A stretch of 64,000 bases of DNA from Anaerotalea alkaliphila (GCF_010179735.1 NZ_JAAEEH010000006.1:1-64000), one strand, 5' to 3'. Positions 53,801-62,644 are shown, counted from the first letter of the stretch. Translations and numbers: made by a program. The notes: generated by a model from the sequence alone, not told the origin.

Positions 53801-54022
53801 ATGGCGGAAATCAAAGTGGACGTGCGGGGGGAAACGTGCCCCGTACCATTGGTGGAAATGCGCAAGGCCTTGCGGAAGGCGGCCCTGGGGGATGTGCTCG
53901 AAATCATCGGCACCCATCCCGCATCGAAGAAGGAGATCCCTATGGCCGCCGACGCCCTGTCCGTAAAGGTGCTCGGCGTGGAGCAGGCCGGAGACGAGTG
54001 GGTCATCCGGCTGCAGAAGTGA
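53801..54022 (+). CDS. TusA-family sulfur carrier
   Basis: A 73-residue protein with the TusA signature DVRGETCPVPLVEMRKAL; Cys14 in CPxP carries a persulfide. TusA-type proteins accept sulfur from cysteine desulfurases or DsrE partners and pass it on for tRNA thiolation, cofactor synthesis or sulfur redox. Neighbouring DsrE and NifS-like genes fit a relay. There are fifteen bases between the VOC stop and this start, with GGAGG in between. Confidence 0.92.
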   Translation: MAEIKVDVRGETCPVPLVEMRKALRKAALGDVLEIIGTHPASKKEIPMAADALSVKVLGVEQAGDEWVIRLQK

Positions 54023-54037
54023 AAGGGAGGTGCGGTC

Positions 54038-54457
54038 ATGGGAGAAAAGGCGACCATCATCGTCCACAGCGGAGATATGGACAAGCTGTACAGTGCGCTG
54101 ATCGTGGCCAACGGGGCCCTGGCCATGGGCATGGAGGCTTCGCTGTACTTCACGTTCTGGGGGTTGCTGCGACTGAAAAAAGGGGGACTGGAGAAGGGGC
54201 CATTGTCGAAGATGCATCTGCTGGGGCTTGGAAAGCGGATGATCAAGGGGCGTATGGACAAGACGAACGTGGCTTCCCTGGAAAGGCTTGTGGCGGACTT
54301 CAAGGAGCTCGGCGGCAAGATCATCGCCTGCGAGATGACAATGGAAATCATGGGAATCGCGCCCAAGGACCTGGACGAGGGGATCATCGACGCCTACGGC
54401 GCGGTGGGGACCTACATCCAGGAAGCCAGGGACTCCTCGATCACACTGTTCATATAG
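54038..54457 (+). CDS. DsrE/DrsH-like sulfur-transfer protein
   Basis: A 139-residue DsrE2-type protein. ATIIVHSGDMDKLYSALIVA and FTFWGLLRLKK are the family start, and the conserved cysteine lies in KIIACEMTMEIMGI. DsrE2 proteins relay sulfur with TusA. Partly hydrophobic, it may sit near the membrane. It lies between tusA and the NifS-like gene with short gaps. Confidence 0.9.
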   Translation: MGEKATIIVHSGDMDKLYSALIVANGALAMGMEASLYFTFWGLLRLKKGGLEKGPLSKMHLLGLGKRMIKGRMDKTNVASLERLVADFKELGGKIIACEMTMEIMGIAPKDLDEGIIDAYGAVGTYIQEARDSSITLFI

Positions 54458-54469
54458 GGGGTGGAACAC

Positions 54470-55663
54470 ATGGCGGGAAAAGAGGTCTATCTGGACAATT
54501 CGGCGGCGACACGGTTGGACGAGCGGGTGCTGGAGGCCATGAAACCATGCTTCTTTGAAAACTATGCGGTGGCCACCTCGGAGTTCGGCTATTCCCAGGG
54601 CCTTGAGGCAAGGGAGCTCCTGGGGGAGGCCAGGGGAAGGATCGCAGCCTTTCTGGGGGCGGCGCCGGAAGAGTTCATCTTCACCTCTGGAAGCACGGAA
54701 TCCAGCAACCTGGCCCTGAAGGGGGTTGCGAAGGCGCTGGGTGGGAAGAAGGGAAAACACATCATCGTCTCCCGGATCGAGGACTTTCCGGTGCTGCACA
54801 GTGCCCAGGCCCTGGAGAAGCAGGGCTTCGAGGTGGATTATCTGGAGGTGGACGGGCAGGGGTTCGTGCGGCTCGACCGGCTGAAGGAGCTGCTGCGGGA
54901 GGACACGATCCTGGTGTCCGTCCAGCACGGCAACCAGGAAATCGGAACGGTCCAGGACATCCAGGCGATTGGTGAGATTTGCAGGGAGAAGGGGGTCCTA
55001 TTCCACACGGATGCCACCCACACCTTCACCAGGATTCCTCTGGACGTCCGGGACATCCACGTCGACCTGGTCACCGTGTCCGCCCACACCATCCACGGCC
55101 CCAAGGGAATAGGAGGGCTATACGTGCGCAAGGGAACCTCCATCGCCAAGGTGACAGACGGCGGGTACCAGGAGTTCGACCTGAGGCCTGGTATCGAGAA
55201 CATTCCGGGAGCGGTGGGATTTGCGGAAGCCGTGGGGCTGGTATCGGAGGAGGAGAACGGGCGGCTGAAATCCCTGCGAAACGCGATCATCGGAGCGGTT
55301 TTCGAGCGGATTCCCCTGGTCACCTTGAACGGGGACGCGGAAAGCAGGCTGCCCCAGAACGCAAACATCACCTTCCACCTTGTGGAGGGGGAGTCCGTCA
55401 CTTTGCACCTGGACATGTACGGGATTGCGGTAAGCACGGGATCCGCCTGCTTCAGCCGGTCCCTGGAAGCCAGCCATGTGATCATGGCCATCGGGGGGGA
55501 CCACGAGAGAGCCCACGGGTCCATCCGCTTCACTTTCGGACGCTACAACACCATGGAGGAGGTGGACCGGGTTGTGGACGCCCTGGCCAGGATCATAACG
55601 GAGTTGAGAAAAATCAGCCCTCTGGGCAAGACAGGAGGTGTGCAGGATGGCATTTCCCTATAA
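54470..55663 (+). CDS. NifS/IscS-like class V aminotransferase-fold protein lacking the PLP lysine
   Basis: A 397-residue relative of cysteine desulfurases. YLDNSAATRLDERVLEAM, TSGSTESSNLALKG and the mobile-loop cysteine C327 in STGSACFSRSLE are conserved. But the segment that normally reads SxHK(I/F)xGPKG reads SAHTIHGPKGIGG: Thr207 stands exactly where the Schiff-base lysine (K206 of E. coli IscS) should be. Other PLP contacts also differ (GNQEIGTVQ for NNEIGTxQ; DATHTF for DAxQxx). It may therefore not work as a standard desulfurase. ATG 54470 is supported by GGGGGTGG. It overlaps the NifU-like gene by 17 bases. Confidence 0.88.
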   Translation: MAGKEVYLDNSAATRLDERVLEAMKPCFFENYAVATSEFGYSQGLEARELLGEARGRIAAFLGAAPEEFIFTSGSTESSNLALKGVAKALGGKKGKHIIVSRIEDFPVLHSAQALEKQGFEVDYLEVDGQGFVRLDRLKELLREDTILVSVQHGNQEIGTVQDIQAIGEICREKGVLFHTDATHTFTRIPLDVRDIHVDLVTVSAHTIHGPKGIGGLYVRKGTSIAKVTDGGYQEFDLRPGIENIPGAVGFAEAVGLVSEEENGRLKSLRNAIIGAVFERIPLVTLNGDAESRLPQNANITFHLVEGESVTLHLDMYGIAVSTGSACFSRSLEASHVIMAIGGDHERAHGSIRFTFGRYNTMEEVDRVVDALARIITELRKISPLGKTGGVQDGISL

Positions 55664-56282
55664 TGAAATCGTGCTGGACCATTTCAGGAATCCCCGCAAC
55701 GTCGGCAGCATGGCGGATCCCGACGGCAAGGCGACGGAAGGAAGCCCTGCCTGCGGTGACATGGTCACCGTCTACATCAAGGTGGATGCCGGAACGAAGG
55801 TCGTCTCGGACATCAAGTTCGAATCCTATGGCTGCGCCTCCAACATCGCAACGGCCTCGATCATCACGGAGCTGGCCAAGGGGAAGACCCTGGAGGAGGC
55901 GAAGGGGATCACCTGGAAGGAGGCCGCCGACGCCCTGGGAGGGCTTCCGGCGATCAAGGCCCACTGCTCCGTGCTGGCGGTGGAGGGGCTGCGAAGCGCA
56001 ATCCAGAACTACGAGGAGAAGCACGGCCTGACGGCCAGCCGGGAGGCCACCACGGAGGAGGTCGTGCGCAGGAAGCTGCGTCGGGTGATGAATCCCATGA
56101 AGGGCCTGGACATGGTGGCCACCAACCTGGTCAGAAAGATCGAGGTGAAGGACGGCGTTGTCCGGGTCCTGGTGGACTTGCCGGAAAACCACCAGTTTTC
56201 GGCCTCCATCAGGGAAGAGGCGAAGGAAAGGCTGGAGAACCTGTGGGATGTGGAAAAGGTGGTCATCGAATTCACGGAGTGA
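55647..56282 (+). CDS. NifU/IscU-like scaffold fused to MIP18 (DUF59) domain
   Basis: A 211-residue protein. Residues 1-125 form an IscU/NifU-N scaffold with its three cluster cysteines C36 (GSPACGD), C63 (YGCASN) and C107 (KAHCSVLA) plus Asp38. Residues 135-211 resemble the MIP18/DUF59 family (RRVMNPMKGLDMVATNLVRK, VRVLVDLPENHQF), which helps deliver Fe-S clusters. A fusion of scaffold and delivery domains is economical and somewhat unusual. ATG 55647 is eight bases from AGGAGGT; the upstream GTG is less likely. Confidence 0.88.
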   Translation: MAFPYNEIVLDHFRNPRNVGSMADPDGKATEGSPACGDMVTVYIKVDAGTKVVSDIKFESYGCASNIATASIITELAKGKTLEEAKGITWKEAADALGGLPAIKAHCSVLAVEGLRSAIQNYEEKHGLTASREATTEEVVRRKLRRVMNPMKGLDMVATNLVRKIEVKDGVVRVLVDLPENHQFSASIREEAKERLENLWDVEKVVIEFTE

Positions 56283-56317
56283 CGGGTTCCATAGAGGATG
56301 GATTGGAGGGATGCGAT

Positions 56318-57190
56318 ATGATATTTGGAAAAAGCGAGGCGGTGGCGTGGGATGCGAATGACTGCCGCATTCTGATCGAGAACAGCATGGACATGATCTA
56401 CAGGCTTTCGGAGGCAGGGGTGATCGACTTCATCTCACCGGCCTGCACCTCCCTCCTGGGCCATCTGCCTGAGGAGATGGAAGGAAGGCCCTTTGAATCC
56501 TTTGTGCATCCCCAGGACCTGGCGGTCTGGAGGACGGCCTTTGGAAGCCTGGAAGTGGAAAAGGTTCCGGTAGCGGGAGTCCTCTGCAGGCTCCTGCACA
56601 AGGACGGTTCCTGGAGCCACTTCACTTCCAACATTGTCCCCCTCATGGACAAGACCGGCCGGGTGACCGGAAGCGCGGGGGTCGCCCGGGACAGTACGGA
56701 GCAGGTCCAAAAAGAGAAAGAGCTGCTGCGCCTGAGTTTCCACGACCCGGTGACGGGACTCTACAACCGGCGGTTCTATGAGGAGGAGGTCCGGCGGCTG
56801 GACACCTTCAGGAACATGCCCATCACCCTGCTGATGGCGGACATCGACGGACTGAAGCGGGCCAACGACACCTACGGACACGCCATGGGGGACCGGCTGC
56901 TGGAGGCCTTTGCGGAAGTACTGCGGCAGGAGTGCCGGGAGGACGACATCATCGCCCGGATCGGCGGGGACGAGTTCGTGGTCCTGCTTCCACAGACGGG
57001 AGTGAAAGAGGCGGAAGCCATAGCCTCCAGGGTGGTGGAGACAACGGCGGGGACGGTGGTGGATGGGATTCCGCTGTCGGTGTCCATAGGATGGAAGACA
57101 AAGCTCCATGAGAACGAATCCATGGAGAGGATTTTCAAGGAGGCGGAGGACGCCATGTACCGTCAGAAGGCGGAAGTGAGAAGGAGATGA
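56318..57190 (+). CDS. PAS-GGDEF diguanylate cyclase
   Basis: A 290-residue signalling enzyme with no membrane segments. Residues 10-130 form a PAS domain (MDMIYRLSEAGVIDFISPAC to GSAGVARDSTEQ). Residues 140-285 form GGDEF (FHDPVTGLYNRRFYEEE; GGDEF at 216-220). An RxxD inhibitory site (REDD) stands five residues before GGDEF, so it should make cyclic di-GMP under product inhibition. GGAGGG supports ATG 56318. It overlaps the DUF4153 gene by four bases. Confidence 0.92.
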   Translation: MIFGKSEAVAWDANDCRILIENSMDMIYRLSEAGVIDFISPACTSLLGHLPEEMEGRPFESFVHPQDLAVWRTAFGSLEVEKVPVAGVLCRLLHKDGSWSHFTSNIVPLMDKTGRVTGSAGVARDSTEQVQKEKELLRLSFHDPVTGLYNRRFYEEEVRRLDTFRNMPITLLMADIDGLKRANDTYGHAMGDRLLEAFAEVLRQECREDDIIARIGGDEFVVLLPQTGVKEAEAIASRVVETTAGTVVDGIPLSVSIGWKTKLHENESMERIFKEAEDAMYRQKAEVRRR

Positions 57191-59052
57191 ACAGCATGAA
57201 CGTGATAACCCGGTCGATTTCCCAAGTGTTCAAAGGGGCGGCAAAGGCCTTCCAGACATTTCCCGCGTCCATCGCCAGTGCGCTGGCGTTCGCCATCGTG
57301 ACCATGGTCAGGATCCAAATGGACTGGCCCCAGCAGGAGGCTTACAACTTCCTGTTCAACTGCCTGCACCTGGCATTCGCGCTGGGCGCCATTTTCAGCT
57401 TGGCGGCAGTCACGGCGGCCCAGAGCCGGCGCAACGAGCCCCGGGCGTTCCTGGCCGCCAACCTGTTGGGTGCCGCAGTGGTGGTGGCGACCTTCCTTCT
57501 GCTTATCCTGTTCGGCGGGACGGATACGGCCCTGGACGGGACCCGCTATGCCCGGGTGACGGGCCTTGCCGCATCCAGGGTGAGTGCCGCCATGTTCGTC
57601 AGTTTGCTGTCCTTCGTCATCCTGGCCGGACATCCCAAAGACCAGTCGGACTTTGCCAGCTCCTTCTTCATGACCCACAAGGCGTTCTTCATCGCCCTGC
57701 TCTACGGCCTGGTCATCGTGGGCGGTGCCTCCGGAGTCGCCGGCGCCATCCAGGCTCTGCTGTACAGGGGAATGAGCAGCAAGGTTTACATGTATATCGG
57801 GACCGTGGCAGGCTTCCTGGCCTTTACAATCTTCCTCGGGTATTTTCCGGACTTCCGCAAGGGGGAGGTCGACGAAAGGCGGGAGACGGCCCAGAAGCAG
57901 CCGCGGTTCATCGAGGTCCTCTTCGGGTACATCATGGTCCCGATCGCCCTGGCCCTGACGGTCGTCCTGCTGATCTGGTCCGGCAGGACCGTCGTGACCG
58001 GGGAATGGCCCCCGTTCCTGCGGCTTTCCGGCATCGCGGCAAGCTATGCGGTGGGCGGCATCTGGCTGCACATCATGGTCACACAGCACGAATCGGGATT
58101 GGCGAAGTTCTACCGGTTGGCTTATCCGGTTTCCGCACTGGTGATCCTGGTGTTCGAGGCTAGGGCCCTGCTGGTCCAGCTGGGAAGGTCGGGCCTTAAG
58201 ACGGAAGAGTATTCCTTCGGCCTGATCTGGATCATCGCCGTGCTGGCGGCGGTCCTCCTGCTGCTGCTGAAGGCCAATGCCCATACCCCCATCGCCCTGC
58301 TGACCTGTGCGGTTGCCGTGTTCTCGGTCCTTCCGTTGCTGGGCTACCATGCGCTGCCGGTGGCGGCCCAGGTCAACCGTCTGGAAACCCTCCTGGTGGA
58401 CCAGAGGATGCTGGAGGGCGGCCAACTGCTGCCCGCTGCCGCCGAACCGGAGCTTTCGGTGCGAGAGGCCATCACCGATGCGGTCAATTTCCTTGCCTAC
58501 ATGGAGGATGCGAGACTGCCGGCATGGTTCGACAAGCGCCTGGCTGAGGGCAACGTGTTCCGGGACCGGCTCGGGTTCGAGCAGGCCTGGCCGGAGCGGG
58601 ATGAATTCTATCCCTCCGATCCGGGAGGATATATGGGAACATCCCTGTACCTGCAGGCGGAGGCCATCGACATCGGCGACTATGGATGGGCGGTCAACCT
58701 GCTGCAGGAAAAGGGGGGGACCTCGGCCAGGGTGGACGGCAGGAGGGGCGACTACCGGATCCATTGGACGGTGGACCCTCCGACGGGCATACCCAGCCTG
58801 AAGGTCGAACTGGACGGCCGGGTGATCCTGGAGGAGGACCTGAACGACTATATCGACCGGATTACCGGAAAGTACCCTCCGGGCCGGGCGGAACCCTTCC
58901 AGGCTACGCTGGAGGACATGAGCCTACGGCTGGAAACGCCGGAGGTGGACATCCTGCTGGTGTTCGGCAATGTGGACATCCATGTGGACACCCGGCAGGA
59001 TACGATCAACTACTGGATCAACCTGAATGCGCTGTATCTGAGGGAGAAATGA
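57187..59052 (+). CDS. DUF4153-family membrane protein
   Basis: A 621-residue protein with about 11-12 membrane helices in the first 400 residues (segments such as FCLHLAFALGAIFSLAAVT-like and GYIMVPIALALTVVLLIWSG), as in DUF4153. The C-terminal about 190 residues are soluble (LSVREAITDAVNFLAYMEDA) and probably extracellular. The family has no settled function. Coupling to a diguanylate cyclase hints at a c-di-GMP or envelope link, but only by position. Confidence 0.82.
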   Translation: MNSMNVITRSISQVFKGAAKAFQTFPASIASALAFAIVTMVRIQMDWPQQEAYNFLFNCLHLAFALGAIFSLAAVTAAQSRRNEPRAFLAANLLGAAVVVATFLLLILFGGTDTALDGTRYARVTGLAASRVSAAMFVSLLSFVILAGHPKDQSDFASSFFMTHKAFFIALLYGLVIVGGASGVAGAIQALLYRGMSSKVYMYIGTVAGFLAFTIFLGYFPDFRKGEVDERRETAQKQPRFIEVLFGYIMVPIALALTVVLLIWSGRTVVTGEWPPFLRLSGIAASYAVGGIWLHIMVTQHESGLAKFYRLAYPVSALVILVFEARALLVQLGRSGLKTEEYSFGLIWIIAVLAAVLLLLLKANAHTPIALLTCAVAVFSVLPLLGYHALPVAAQVNRLETLLVDQRMLEGGQLLPAAAEPELSVREAITDAVNFLAYMEDARLPAWFDKRLAEGNVFRDRLGFEQAWPERDEFYPSDPGGYMGTSLYLQAEAIDIGDYGWAVNLLQEKGGTSARVDGRRGDYRIHWTVDPPTGIPSLKVELDGRVILEEDLNDYIDRITGKYPPGRAEPFQATLEDMSLRLETPEVDILLVFGNVDIHVDTRQDTINYWINLNALYLREK

Positions 59053-59238
59053 CTTCGATGCGCCGGCTCAGGGGCGGGTGGCTGTAGGTCAGCCTGACGA
59101 CCCAGGGATGGGAATCAATTGGGAGATATCCATGGCAAACCGCCTTTCCAAGACCTGCGTTTTGTGCTAATTGCCGTTTGTTTTCTTCTAGTAGTTGGAT
59201 TTCGCCTGTGCTATATTCATAAGTAGGAAGCGGCAAAC
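59053..59238. other. Intergenic stretch between DUF4153 and AraC genes
   Basis: 186 bases between convergent genes. A CTATATT at about 59211 resembles a -10 but has no suitable -35 and points into the 3' end of the AraC gene. No clear terminator was found. Confidence 0.4.
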
Positions 59239-60120
59239 TTACGGGGCCTGCTGCATCTGGTTCCGGAATTCCCGGGGCGAATAGCCTATGATCTTCCGGA
59301 AGAGCCGGGAGAAGTAGTTCGCATCATAAATCCCTACGGCGGCGGATACGTCGCTCATGGGCAGGGACTCATCCTTCAGGTATTCGATCGCACGGATGAT
59401 CCGCAGCCGGTTGATGTATTCCACCGGCGGGAGCCCTGTGGCCGACTTGAAGATTGCCCGGAAGTGGCCGGGACTCACGTTCTGGAGGCGGGCGTATGCC
59501 GAGAAGTCGATGTGCTCGGCCAGATGTTCCTCGATGAACTGCTGGGCGGCAGCCACGATTTCCCGCCGGGGGTTCTCCCCACCGGGCAGGAGGGCGAATT
59601 GGCTCTGCCTAGCCCGGGAGATGGCGATGAGAATCAGGTTCAGGTAATCCTGCTTGACCTGCTGGAAGCCGAAGCCCTGTTCCGTCTGTTCCAGGAGCAT
59701 GGTGTCCATCATCGACTGGAGGCGCTCCGCTTCCGGCGGGGACAGGTGGATGATGTGCTGCCGGTTCAGGTCGGCCGGGGAGATGGGGTTTCCGGTCTCC
59801 GGTTCGGCCAGGTTGCTGAGCAGGCTGCCGAATTGCGTATCCCACCAACCCGGCATCTGTTCAGGATAGAACTGGCAGTTGTACATGCAGACGGGTGTTT
59901 CGATGACATAGGCATGCTCCTGGTGGGGAGGGACGAGAAACACATCCCCAGGAATCAAGGGCATGGAGATGTCCTTGTACTGGTGGATGCAGGAACCCTT
60001 TGTGATCAGCACGAACTCCTGGAACGTGTGGCGATGGTCCGGCACGGACTCCATCGTCTGGAACACCTCCACGGTTATGCCGCTTGCGTCGGTTCGGGTA
60101 CAGTTATAGTATGGGATCAT
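59239..60120 (-). CDS. AraC-family regulator
   Basis: A 293-residue protein. The N-terminal cupin-type arm has VPDHRHTFQEFVLITKGSC and MPLIPGDVFLVPPHQEHAYV. The C-terminal 100 residues are the AraC DNA-binding domain (IDFSAYARLQNVSPGHFRAI; VSAAVGIYDANYFSRLFRKI, then GYSPREFR). ATG 60120 is used because AAGGAG precedes it; the longer frame has no ribosome site. Divergent, 65 bases from the IolI-like gene, which it probably controls. Confidence 0.92.
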   Translation of the reverse strand: MIPYYNCTRTDASGITVEVFQTMESVPDHRHTFQEFVLITKGSCIHQYKDISMPLIPGDVFLVPPHQEHAYVIETPVCMYNCQFYPEQMPGWWDTQFGSLLSNLAEPETGNPISPADLNRQHIIHLSPPEAERLQSMMDTMLLEQTEQGFGFQQVKQDYLNLILIAISRARQSQFALLPGGENPRREIVAAAQQFIEEHLAEHIDFSAYARLQNVSPGHFRAIFKSATGLPPVEYINRLRIIRAIEYLKDESLPMSDVSAAVGIYDANYFSRLFRKIIGYSPREFRNQMQQAP

Positions 60121-60185
60121 TGCTGACCGCTCCTTTTCTTTTGAGGTTGGCATTATCATTATAAAGCATAATAGGAGGAAATGAA
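60121..60185. promoter_or_regulatory. Divergent promoter region between AraC and IolI-like genes
   Basis: Both promoters must fit in 65 bases. TATAAA (60160-60165, plus) and TATAAT (60163-60158, minus) overlap, so the two start sites would compete. No strong -35 is visible for either, in line with activator dependence. Confidence 0.45.
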
Positions 60186-61049
60186 ATGAAAATTGGTTTC
60201 AATGAAGGATGCAACCGTTTTTGCGAAGGACATTCCGTATTGAAGGATCTGGACCTGTGCGAACAGAACGGATTCGACTACATCGACATCCAGTCCGAGT
60301 GCCTGGACAGGGACCTTGCGGCAGGAAAGTACACTTTGGAAGAACTGGGTGAGTGGTTCAAGAACCACAAACTGAAAATGCTCTCCTACAATGCCCTGAT
60401 CTTCTTCAACATGAAGCAGACCCAGGAGGAAAAGGACGCTGTAATGGCGCAGCTGGATGAAATCATCCGCCGCTGCCTGATCCTGGACTGCAAGATGATC
60501 GTCGTGGTTCCCAGCATGGACATCACCGTGGAAGCCACCATTCCTGAAATCCGCAAGGATGCGGTTGCCGTGATCAAGGAAATGCTCAAGAAAGTGGAGC
60601 CCCATGGAATCAAATTGTCCATCGAATTCGTGGCACATCCCCAGATGACCATCAACCGTTTCGAAGACGCCTATGCCATCGTGCAGGAAGTGGATTCCCC
60701 GCTGGTTGGCGTCACCCTTGACCAGTACCATTTCCATGCAATGGCTTCCGAATGGGCCGCGCTGGAGAAGGCGGACGGCAAGAAGATCTTCGTATGGCAT
60801 CTGAACGACATGGAAGACGTGCCCTGCGGCGCCAAGTACAACACGGACGAGAAGCGCCTGTGGCCTGGAGACGAAAGAGGCTGCCTGGACCACCAGCGTT
60901 TTGCCGACACGTTGAAGAAGATCGGTTTCGAAGGGGATGTCTGCACCATCGAAGTTTTCCGTCCCGACTACTACAAGCTTTCCCAGGAAGAGAATGTCAA
61001 GACGGCAGCGGAAGTCACCCGCGCGCATGTTGCGAAATACTGCGGCTGA
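60186..61049 (+). CDS. Sugar phosphate isomerase/epimerase, IolI-like
   Basis: A 287-residue TIM barrel of the xylose-isomerase-like superfamily. MKIGFNEGCNRFC, DYIDIQSECLDR, KLSIEFVAH (metal Glu), TLDQYHFHAM, VWHLNDMED and CTIEVFRPDYY supply the expected metal ligands. Overall length and pattern resemble 2-keto-myo-inositol isomerase IolI. It may serve the same inositol-like pathway as the genes at 43.5-49.2 kb. AGGAGG sits seven bases before the ATG; a strong terminator follows. Confidence 0.86.
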   Translation: MKIGFNEGCNRFCEGHSVLKDLDLCEQNGFDYIDIQSECLDRDLAAGKYTLEELGEWFKNHKLKMLSYNALIFFNMKQTQEEKDAVMAQLDEIIRRCLILDCKMIVVVPSMDITVEATIPEIRKDAVAVIKEMLKKVEPHGIKLSIEFVAHPQMTINRFEDAYAIVQEVDSPLVGVTLDQYHFHAMASEWAALEKADGKKIFVWHLNDMEDVPCGAKYNTDEKRLWPGDERGCLDHQRFADTLKKIGFEGDVCTIEVFRPDYYKLSQEENVKTAAEVTRAHVAKYCG

Positions 61050-61102
61050 TTGTCAGTCTGGAAAGAAACCATCCCAGGATGGGATGAATAGAGGAAACGA
61101 AG

Positions 61103-61126
61103 CCCGCGGCATATGCCGCGGGTTTT
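61103..61126 (+). terminator. Terminator after the IolI-like gene
   Basis: The perfect 20-base palindrome CCCGCGGCATATGCCGCGGG (61103-61122) is followed by TTTT. Confidence 0.85.
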
Positions 61127-61201
61127 CATTTTCCTGGAAGTCCTGTATAATGGAGGCATTGAACACCTTATTGCGGATGAGAAGGGGAGGGCCATAGGGG
61201 C

Positions 61202-61230
61202 TTGCCCGGTTGCGCATGGGATGGTACAAT
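61202..61230 (+). promoter_or_regulatory. Promoter of the tandem GntR genes
   Basis: TTGCCC (61202-61207), 17-bp spacer, TACAAT (61225-61230), 40 bases before the ATG. Confidence 0.55.
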
Positions 61231-61270
61231 GAAGTGGTTTTGAACATACTGAAACAATCCGGGAGAAGCG

Positions 61271-61909
61271 ATGGAACCAATTAGAGCTGTACAGACCAAG
61301 GACAATATCGCAAGGATTTTGCGGAACGGAATATTTTCAGGGGAACTGGTGGACGGGGAAGAACTGGTCCAGGAGCTCGTCGCCGAAAAGCTGGGCGTGT
61401 CCCGGATGCCTGTCCGGGAAGCCCTGCAGATGTTGGAACAGGAGGGATTCCTGGAACGGCTTCCCAACCGCCACATGCGGGTGGTCGAAGTGAAGCATAG
61501 GGAGATCCTCCAGAATTTTCGGGTCCTGGCCGCTGTGGAGATGGAAATCGCGTTGCTCCTGTTGCTGGAGAAGAAGGACCTGGCGCCCCTGGCGCACTCC
61601 CTGGAGGCCTGCAGGACGGCGGCGGCACAAGGAGAGCCGGAGGAATGCGCAGGGTGCGAGATGGATTTCCATCTGCAGCTCTCCGGACTGCTGGAGAACA
61701 AGACCCTTTCCCGGCTGCACCAGCGGTTGCTGGGGGGACAGTTCGCCTATGCCTTGCAGTCGGTACCCCGCAACCCACAAATGGCGCTGAAGGGCTTGGA
61801 AGCGGTCCTTTGCGCCATGGAAGGAAAAGGGCAGGAAGGCTTGCGCACGAGCCTTGACAACTATTTCGACGAGATTGCGGCAGGCATGGGCAAGGAGGTC
61901 AAACCATGA
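61271..61909 (+). CDS. GntR-family regulator (FCD subfamily), first of two
   Basis: A 212-residue protein. Residues 8-70 form a GntR winged helix (LVQELVAEKLGVSRMPVREA, LEQEGFLERLPNRHMRV). The rest is a helical FCD ligand domain, but its usual metal-binding pattern of Asp and His residues is incomplete (DFHLQLSGL is visible). It overlaps the next regulator gene by four bases. A role in organic-acid or central carbon control is likely from context, since pckA follows. Confidence 0.9.
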   Translation: MEPIRAVQTKDNIARILRNGIFSGELVDGEELVQELVAEKLGVSRMPVREALQMLEQEGFLERLPNRHMRVVEVKHREILQNFRVLAAVEMEIALLLLLEKKDLAPLAHSLEACRTAAAQGEPEECAGCEMDFHLQLSGLLENKTLSRLHQRLLGGQFAYALQSVPRNPQMALKGLEAVLCAMEGKGQEGLRTSLDNYFDEIAAGMGKEVKP

Positions 61910-62550
61910 AGAATCTACATCCCATCAAGATGCTGCCCGCCCGGGAGCAGGTCGCTTCCGCATTGCGGAAGGCGATCCTGTCCCGGGAGCTGCAGGAAGG
62001 CGAGGAGATCACCTTGGAGAGCACGGCGCAGCAGCTGGGGGTGTCCAGCACGCCGGTGCGGGAAGCGTTCCAGATCCTGGCCCGGGACGGCCTGATCAAG
62101 CTGCGCCCGAACAAGGGGGCGGTGGTGCTGGGTGTGAACGAAAAGACGATCCGGGACCATTATGAGACCCGGGCGATCCTGGAACGGGAAGCGGTGGCAC
62201 TGGTGTGCCGGAATGGCGCAGACATCTCGGACATCGTACACGCCTACGGGCAGATGGTCCGGAGCCTGGAGGAAAACGACATCGAGGCATACACCCACTA
62301 CAACCAGATGTTCCATTGGGCAATCTGGACAGCCGCGGGGAACGACAAGATCAAGGCGCTGCTGGCGGCGATCTGGAACGGCCTTCCCTTGGGGAGGAAG
62401 TCGACGGAAGCGGACTACGCCAGGATTTCCTGCGATGAGCACAAGTCGATTGTGGAGGCCATCCGGAAGCGGGACGCCGAGAAGGCCAAGGAGCATATGA
62501 ACGCCCACATCCTTCGGAGCATGGAGAACATATTGGCCCGGTTCGAGTAA
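61906..62550 (+). CDS. GntR-family regulator (FCD subfamily), second of two
   Basis: A 214-residue protein with a GntR winged helix at residues 10-72 (LESTAQQLGVSSTPVREAFQ, DGLIKLRPNKGAVV) and an FCD domain with HYETRAILEREAVAL, MFHWAIWTAAG and CDEHKSIVEAI, keeping more metal ligands than its neighbour. The tandem overlap with the first GntR gene suggests an old duplication or a heterodimer. It may act on the pckA promoter just downstream. Confidence 0.9.
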   Translation: MKNLHPIKMLPAREQVASALRKAILSRELQEGEEITLESTAQQLGVSSTPVREAFQILARDGLIKLRPNKGAVVLGVNEKTIRDHYETRAILEREAVALVCRNGADISDIVHAYGQMVRSLEENDIEAYTHYNQMFHWAIWTAAGNDKIKALLAAIWNGLPLGRKSTEADYARISCDEHKSIVEAIRKRDAEKAKEHMNAHILRSMENILARFE

Positions 62551-62557
62551 ATGCCTA

Positions 62558-62586
62558 TTGACAAAAAGCCATCAGAAGAATATGAT
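62558..62586 (+). promoter_or_regulatory. pckA promoter
   Basis: TTGACA (62558-62563), exact 17-bp spacer, TATGAT (62581-62586), starting eight bases after the GntR stop. A further TATAAT lies at 62593. Confidence 0.75.
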
Positions 62587-62626
62587 GGTAACTATAATTG
62601 GATACATTATCATAAATCACATATCA

Positions 62627-62644
62627 CATATCGCGAACGATATG
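62627..62644. promoter_or_regulatory. Inverted repeat in the pckA leader
   Basis: CATATC-N6-GATATG, preceded by direct CACATATCACATATC repeats. Possible operator for the adjacent GntR proteins. Confidence 0.4.

Noticed and set aside
59195-59217. A promoter (TTGGAT, TATATT) in the gap after the DUF4153 gene.
   Set aside because: The spacing is only 11 bases and it would fire into the 3' end of the convergent AraC gene.
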